NCBI GenBank assembly: GCA_964019415.1
Contig: OZ025877.1
Coordinates: 3,613,039-3,677,038 of the forward strand
From: Ianthella basta
Lineage: Eukaryota; Porifera; Demospongiae; Verongiida; Ianthellidae
DNA length: 64,000 bases
Direction: 5' to 3'
Part shown: positions 57,674-64,000 of the stretch, piece by piece
Layout of the letters: every line of letters begins with the position of its first letter
Position numbering within the stretch: position 1 is the stretch's first letter
The notes under the pieces: model-generated
Seen by the model: the letters and a program-made list of their open reading frames with translations, nothing else
Told to the model about the DNA's origin: nothing
Database searches by the model: none
Translations under genes and position numbers: made by a program

Positions 57674-59526
57674 CGCTCTGCTCCTTGTGAAATGCTTCTA
57701 TATGCGGTTAGATATAGCGCTCTGTCTTCGGCACCTAAAGTTGGCACTCTCAATTTAGGTATAAATGAAGAGCTGCTATGGCTCAATTTATAACCCCTAT
57801 TGTTCTTGCGTGCATGGCTACAGTTAAATTGAATTGGAATGTTGTGATCCCCCCAGTGATGACGTCAAACGTGTTTCACTATAATAGTATTCACTGAAGG
57901 TCACAACCACTGGTGTACATTGTAAGGTAAACCCCGTGCACACTTCCATAAACACAATTCGTACAGCTCTCCCACAATCAGGCTATATACAGTAGTGCAT
58001 TAGCAAGTGACATCTATATATGGTTCAAAGAAGAGTTCATAGTTCCCAACAGGTAACACACCATAAGTCATAACATCTGAAACAGCAACTGAACAACTCA
58101 GAATCAGATAAGGCTTAAGACAGAACAGGCAACTATACATGATCAAGTGTACTATTGTAGAGATTGCACTCATGTCTTGTCAGTGAGGACTAACTTTAAT
58201 TTGCTTTGATAATGAACTGAGTTTGGAAGATGAATGCAATGTTGCATCAGACATGCAAAGGACTGTGTGTTGGATAATGTTGTGTGTGATGGATGCACAT
58301 AGATTCTCACATGTCCACATAAGCCATAATAGTGAGAATGATCTGGCGTACATGCTTGGCAGCTGGAGCAATGTGTCACAAAGAGAATATAATGTTGCTT
58401 TCTTATGAGCAAATGGCTCACCTTGATCCACTCACACACACACACACACACACATATACATAGTGTATCCTCATACTTGTGATCACCGCAGATCTGAGAT
58501 ACCTAACTATTGTAAAGATGTTACTGATCATTTGAGGGCAGCTATGTCACCACATCAGTACATACAGTATACAGAGAACTTTGTGTGTCAGCAGGAAATG
58601 TAAAAGTTTTCTTTCGCAACCACTCGTCCGGGGTCCATATTTGGGCAAGGCTTTAAAAATTCTGGAGAAAGGTCCTCTGTGTAACCTTTCAGACCATTAT
58701 ACTATTAACCTGAAAACGGAGCTACAGCAGTGGGGATTGGTAGGGCTCCTCAAACTAAGTATACTATTTGTGCAATTTAATGTACCATTAGGTACTTTGT
58801 GTCACCCACAAACAACTAATCACACCAGGTGGTATGCTGTGTACTATATCTGTAGTGAAATGTACCACGAAGTGCTTAGTCTCTTACAAACTGTTCACAT
58901 AAATGTTATGTTGTGTACTGCATGGTTGGAGTGAGCATCACACTGCAAATGGGCGTACTCACAGTGGCAATCAATTCACACCAATTTTGGGTGCTATCAT
59001 CATTGCCTATTTCTAACAGTGTAGCAACCACGTAGCTATCTATCTATTGGCATGTATCTCCACTTATGGCAGTTTAAGTATTCAGCTGGGAGGGTAGCTC
59101 TATTCATTATTGCTAAGGATATTCTGCCTGAGATCAGATTTGATGCACCTACATATCTGTACAGTAACTAGAACCTGTCTAAGATACTCACTGCAGCTGT
59201 ACAAGACAGCCACTGATGCAAAATAGCCAGCCTCACTGACCCCAAACAGCACTAACATAGTTCTAAAACATTGCACACTCAATCTAGCTACCTCTGTAAT
59301 GTGGCCATTGCACTCTCTAAACAGGCCAGTTATTATAGCTAACTGGTTTACTGTGCGAATATGTCAGCATACACGGCTATGGCCACTTACAGTCTACACT
59401 CCCACATCTGTGCCCCTGCAGGAAGAGCTCCCCAGGAGTGGTCGGCTGCTACACACAATCCTCAAGTGGTCAAGGATGTCTATCTTAGATATCTCAGAAC
59501 TGAAGCGGATGTCATCGGTACTGCAT

Positions 59527-59619
<93 letters not shown>

Positions 59620-60543
59620 ATTGTGTACAGAGTGTGCTTGCTTATGCATGTGGAAGATAACATGCTGTGTGTTTGCTGATAGCACAAATCTTATTACTAC
59701 TTTACCTGCAGCACCAACTATTGCCTCTGTCATGATCATTTGTGCAGGCTCAAGTTGACACATTCATGAAGTTTGTTTGATGCAGAGTCTCCAGCTCTCA
59801 TCAAACTCTCTGCCACTCTGGCACATGCACGAGGTGAGAGTAGAGTATACACATGAAGGAGAAACCTAGAAGCTATCAAAGGACACTTGCAAGCAAATTG
59901 AAGTCATGTATATATTGTAGCCATGAATGGGCTTGTGTAATAATGTAGGAAGTTACATGCAATCATTTCCACAGCAATGAATGGCTTCAGAGTTTTTTTA
60001 CTATTATAGTGCTAGCACTGCACATGGTACATTGATGACTATAATTATAAGGCCAATATTGTTTGTTTCAAAGGTAAATATTGTAGGGGATATTATATAA
60101 TAATATCAGCATTTCACTGCTAGCCAGCCACTGAGCCCTTACGTAATAGAGTGATGGTGTCTAACTAATTCAAGCCATTTGCAACTTCTTCCCATGAGCA
60201 GCTGTTGAAACGAAATTAATACCCAGCCACTATATATTTGAATACGTTTTGGTGTGATGCAATTATGTAGCTATATAGATGGAAAGAAAGTAACTTCAAT
60301 ATAGCCAGTACATTAACATACAGTTTGATATTATATTTGGTGTACACTAAATTATACAGTCCTTTATAACTGTATGCATGCATATAAATTCTATGCAAAT
60401 TCTGAAACTAGCTACAATGATTGCTAAAGTTCCTAGTAACATGGTAGTCAGTTCCACTGTTAACAGATATCTCAAGTAATAATAATTGCAAATTAACACA
60501 ATCGTGTGTATATCTTAGTAAATCTCCAGAATGGCAAGCATCA
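57674..60543. other. Intergenic duplicated block upstream of LCAT-like C
   Basis: From about 57788 it duplicates 45505-48693, including the AGTTTGGAAGATGAATGCAA region, short (CA)n tract and (TG)n tract. Relative to that copy it lacks the hAT-like element and has about 600 bp (58690-59290) that the other copy has lost. No gene supported. Confidence 0.65.
59528..59618. repeat. (TG)n microsatellite
   Basis: About 45 pure TG units, the duplicated counterpart of 47681-47748. Confidence 0.95.
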
Positions 60544-63016
60544 TCATTCCACTGGCAACTTAGCAGAGGGCCTTTTTCTTTGAGATGGTAATGAATAGGA
60601 GTTCACAGGCGCTCCCACGATTTGTCCAATGGCTCCTAAAACACTTGCATCCGTGACCATGTTACTGTGAGTGACTTCAAATGTCCTCGAAGTAAAGTTT
60701 GCTGACTGATTCATCCAGCGCAAACAAATTTCAGATATTCGTGCATTCACTGTAGTGTCTCCAAGACCATTGAGCACTAATGTTGGGTCATTATTTGGAA
60801 ATCCTTCAGCAGCATATATAAATGTCTCGGGAGTGTTATTTTTGCCAGGAAAGAGTCCGTAGAAGCAGTGAGTTGGTACATTTGGGGCCGGCCAACCAGA
60901 ATTGACTCCTTTCACATTGGTGTATTTTGTGAAGCCTACTGCCATTTCAGCTCTCTGGAACAGGGCACTGTACTGGGATGTTGTATAGGTGTCAGATCCC
61001 ACCTGTGCAATGACCCGACTACCCAATGAATCTGAGGATGGTACCATCCAAAAGCTGCCTTGAAAAGTGCGAAATAGGTCTCTATAATCCTTCATAATCA
61101 CTTTTGGAATGAGAATCTCCCACCACCAATTCACACTAGCAGAAAGCAGTGCCTCTAGCATTTCTGCTGCACCATCCCAAGCACCAGATAAGGGAATGAA
61201 AGCATTGATGTATTTGTCCTTCCACACTTGGTCCACAATGTTGTTCATGAAGTACAGGGAGACAGGTCCTCCCATGCTGTGAGCAACAAGTGTAACCTTG
61301 GTCTGGTTGTTTTGTTCATACATCTGCTCAATGACTCCTCGCATTTGACTGTAATAGCCTTGTCTTCTTAAATTATCTGCATTGAAAAGGGAATCCAAAG
61401 GTTTGAGCAGTACAAGCAAGGTATATCCAATGTGATGCATGGGGCAGGGCCAGAGTATGTAAGCTTGGATTACATTATATATAATTTATGTGGTTGAAGT
61501 ATTATAGTACTTTTGCCATGAGAACATGGAAACATATTGTTTCCTTACAATATTATGCAGCTATATATATCAGATCAAGCATATGTACAAGCATGAAGAC
61601 AAAGCATATATATTATACCAGAATTTAAAGCAGCTTCACAGTACACTACACATGTACACCTACCTGAAGCAAATCTCCAGTCATATGGCATTGCTCTGAT
61701 TGAGTAGTCCCTGATGTACCCTCGTGTCACAAAGTAATCCACAAAGTCCTTTGCATAACTGATCAAATTAATGGAATCCAAGTGTTCTACTTTCCCAATG
61801 TCTGTTCCAGCAGCTCCAGGAATCTTTGTGGCCACTCCACATTTTGGACTGTAATCGTTCCCACTTCCATACTGCAAGCTATAGTCACGGATTAAATGGC
61901 AAGCACATCATAATACTACTATTGTATCAAAGGGCACGTAATATAAAATAGCTATGTATAGTTGGCCACAGTATGTAAACTACTACATGGTATGAAGCAG
62001 CACGAACTGCAAGACCTACCTCAATGCATACCTAATACAGTCTTCCAACATTTTAATTTCACCAATCCACATTAAATCAAATGACTTTGAATTGCACAGT
62101 AAACCATCAGGAAAGCCTTGAATCCTTGCTGCAATCTGAGACCCCATCATGCCCGGGACTATAAAAGGAAATTTGATTCGAAGGTAAGTCCATCAGTCTG
62201 TTGATACTTTAGAAGCTAGTACTGCTATAAATTATAATATTATGTGTAATTACAGTGGAACGTGTCAATCTAAGCCAGCCACCTGTGGGCTAGTTGAATT
62301 GGCCTTCATATATATAAAGAGGTGGCTGATCTGCAGAGCACGAGGTAGATTGCAATGTTCTACTTGTGGCCAGGGAGGCTTGTTGTTATAAATGTAGAGA
62401 GGTGGCTGCCTACCACAGTTACCATCTTAGACAGTTTCCACTGTATTACAGGAGTATGCAGCCTTACATGCTGCAAATAGCATCAGATTCTACCTCACAT
62501 GCACACACTCAGTTTATAAGACTATAGAAGATGTAATAATTATCATTGATTCCATGCCTTTGGCATAGACATAATGTAGGATAATCAGTCTTCTAAAAGA
62601 CCTTTATTGAGTTACCATGTGCACTGTGACACCTTTTGCTGAAGAGTACTAGTGTCAGTTATGGCAGCAGACTATTGAATACAAATGCCTGCTGACCCTT
62701 TAAACAAGTGCAATGCAACCAAGTTAGAGGCATTTATTGCAAGCTTTTGTTGATTATTAAACATGGATTTCTCCCAGCTGTGAATGTATATGTATGCATT
62801 GTAGCACTGTACCATGTATAGGTATGTATGTAGTTAAATGCACAAAATGGATGAAATCCAAATGAAACTCCACTGTATAATGGAAGGCCTTATTAATTGC
62901 TGACTACCGTGCACTTACACACCAAATAGAATTGGAGACAGTTGATTGGAACAGTCTACAGCAAGAGCAGTGCCGACATAGGTCATCCAAAGAACACTCC
63001 ACACCACAAGAGGCAT
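60544..63016 (-). CDS. LCAT/PLA2G15-like lipase or acyltransferase, copy D (no anchor)
   Basis: Four exons (63016-62923, 62158-62020, 61878-61664, 61376-60544) join in phase to 426 aa. It is the most divergent member. The ATG used by A-C is destroyed (ATTGCGCTAAA in place of ATGGCTAA), but a V-to-M change six codons on supplies a new start and keeps a signal peptide. Exon 2 is 15 nt shorter. The motifs VPGMMGSQIAARI, PYDWRFA, AHSMGG, GLGDTTVN and EVTHSNM are intact, so it should be catalytically competent. Its C-terminus, PSQRKRPSAKLPVE, is polar and lacks the hydrophobic tail of A-C, so it should be a soluble secreted or luminal enzyme. Confidence 0.83.
62253..62443. mobile_element. Small TIR element, CAGTGGAAC family (second copy)
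   Basis: A 191-bp element starting CAGTGGAACGTGTC and ending GACAGTTTCCACTG, with TA on both sides. Shares internal AGCCACCTGTGGGC and GAGGTGGCTG motifs with 8447-8623. Located just upstream of exon 2 of copy D, in intron 1. Non-coding. Confidence 0.75.
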
Positions 63017-64000
63017 TCTGAACGGTTTAGCGCAATTACTCTTCGTCTTAACCAGGCAACCTGGAGCATACAGGGCAAAGTAAAGTGCAGTTAATAGAGG
63101 TTACTTTTTAGGCCCTCTCCTGAGCATAATTATACCATGGCATAGTGATACATAGATTGTTTTGATCTTTAGCTGAGTTTTAGTTCAATCATTAAAATAC
63201 CCTGCAAACCTCCTAACAATGCAATTATTCTTAAGAAACATGTTGAATTCAATCAGCACCATACTCTCTTATAGTATCACACAATGTTTCAACACAGGCA
63301 AGCACAGGCTGGGTGCACAGCCAATTGAATGCATGCCTTACCTTGGTTATAACCAAATCATATGCCCATATATAGATCCTTCAGGGTGTTTGCACAACTA
63401 GCTTTCCTACTAATATAAATTATTATACAGGAATTTTCATTGCAGTCACAAGCTTCTTGGGCTGAGGTACTGCACAGTTTAATACACTTGGAAGTAAAGT
63501 TTGCCCTGCAAGTATGTATGCAATTGTCAGTTACTCATGGGAGGCCATTACCTTGATTACCAGTTCATACAGAAACTGCATCACTTTTGATCGACTGCAT
63601 TACAACATACAGACAACAACCACTGCCATCCCTACATAGACAACACTACAATGCCGTCTGTTAAGAAGATGACATCTGTACAGAAAATATCAAGGTCATT
63701 TTCTGTGAGGTAGGCAAACTCACTAAGAAGTATATATAAGGGGAGTTCTGAGTGGTATACAACTGAGATGGACAGCTGTTTTGCGCTACTTGTTGATCGT
63801 ATTATTGCAGCATACAAGCTACCACCTCCATCCCAGTTGCATACATTGACAGCACTATGCTGTGTTGTCTGATAAAAGCATAGTCATAATCATGTGCAAT
63901 TATAAGCCATGCATCACTGTACCTGCAATTGCAATTTTGCATGCATTAAAATTCCCGATTATCAATAGTCAATTCTTGCATATGAGCGACTGAAACCGAT
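63017..64000. other. Upstream flank of LCAT-like D
   Basis: No gene seen. About 63600-63830 is an interspersed repeat also found at 49185-49420, and its CCATCCCTACATAGACA portion also occurs near 41706. The rest is AT-rich unique DNA. Confidence 0.5.

Overview
The window reads as nuclear DNA of an animal with compact, intron-rich genes. Every recognisable gene is split by GT-AG introns, and I assembled each model by joining exons whose phases agree. A nucleophosmin/nucleoplasmin gene and tyrosine-kinase receptors point to Metazoa. The lineage-specific receptor kinases, short introns and AT-rich intergenic DNA would suit a sponge, for example a demosponge, but that assignment is inference.

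Region 1 (about 0.75-24.6 kb, + strand) holds two tandem paralogous receptor tyrosine kinase genes, RTK-1 (974-12652, 1174 aa) and RTK-2 (14333-24620, 1142 aa). Each has a signal peptide, a large ectodomain of Cu/Zn-superoxide-dismutase-like (SODC) modules, one transmembrane helix and a tyrosine kinase domain with a long kinase insert. The SOD-like modules keep fold-forming cysteines and glycines but have lost most metal-ligand histidines, so they look like binding or structural modules rather than enzymes. This architecture is the most unusual thing in the window. RTK-2 has lost two exons of the third module, and the remaining exons still join in frame.

Region 2 (26.2-33.2 kb) is a head-to-head housekeeping pair. 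A 16-exon nucleophosmin-like gene (minus strand) and a 6-exon fucose mutarotase gene (FUOM/FucU, plus strand) have start codons 132 bp apart and probably share a bidirectional promoter. Two nucleophosmin introns carry minisatellites that begin exactly at the 5' splice site, so each repeat unit copies an exon/intron junction.

Region 3 (33.8-63.0 kb, minus strand) is a tandem array of LCAT/PLA2G15-family lipase or acyltransferase genes: four intact four-exon copies (A-D) and one truncated pseudogene. Copies A-C end in a hydrophobic tail that could be a GPI or membrane anchor. Copy D ends in a polar tail and should be soluble. The array grew by segmental duplication: a relic of the last FUOM exon lies between copies A and B, and a block of about 3.3 kb is repeated at 45.5-49.2 and 57.8-61.0 kb.

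The rest is intergenic and intronic DNA with TIR elements (one with a clear 9-bp target duplication, one hAT-like, fold-back elements), minisatellites and long (TG)n/(CA)n tracts. I saw no convincing rRNA or tRNA gene, and no CRISPR array.
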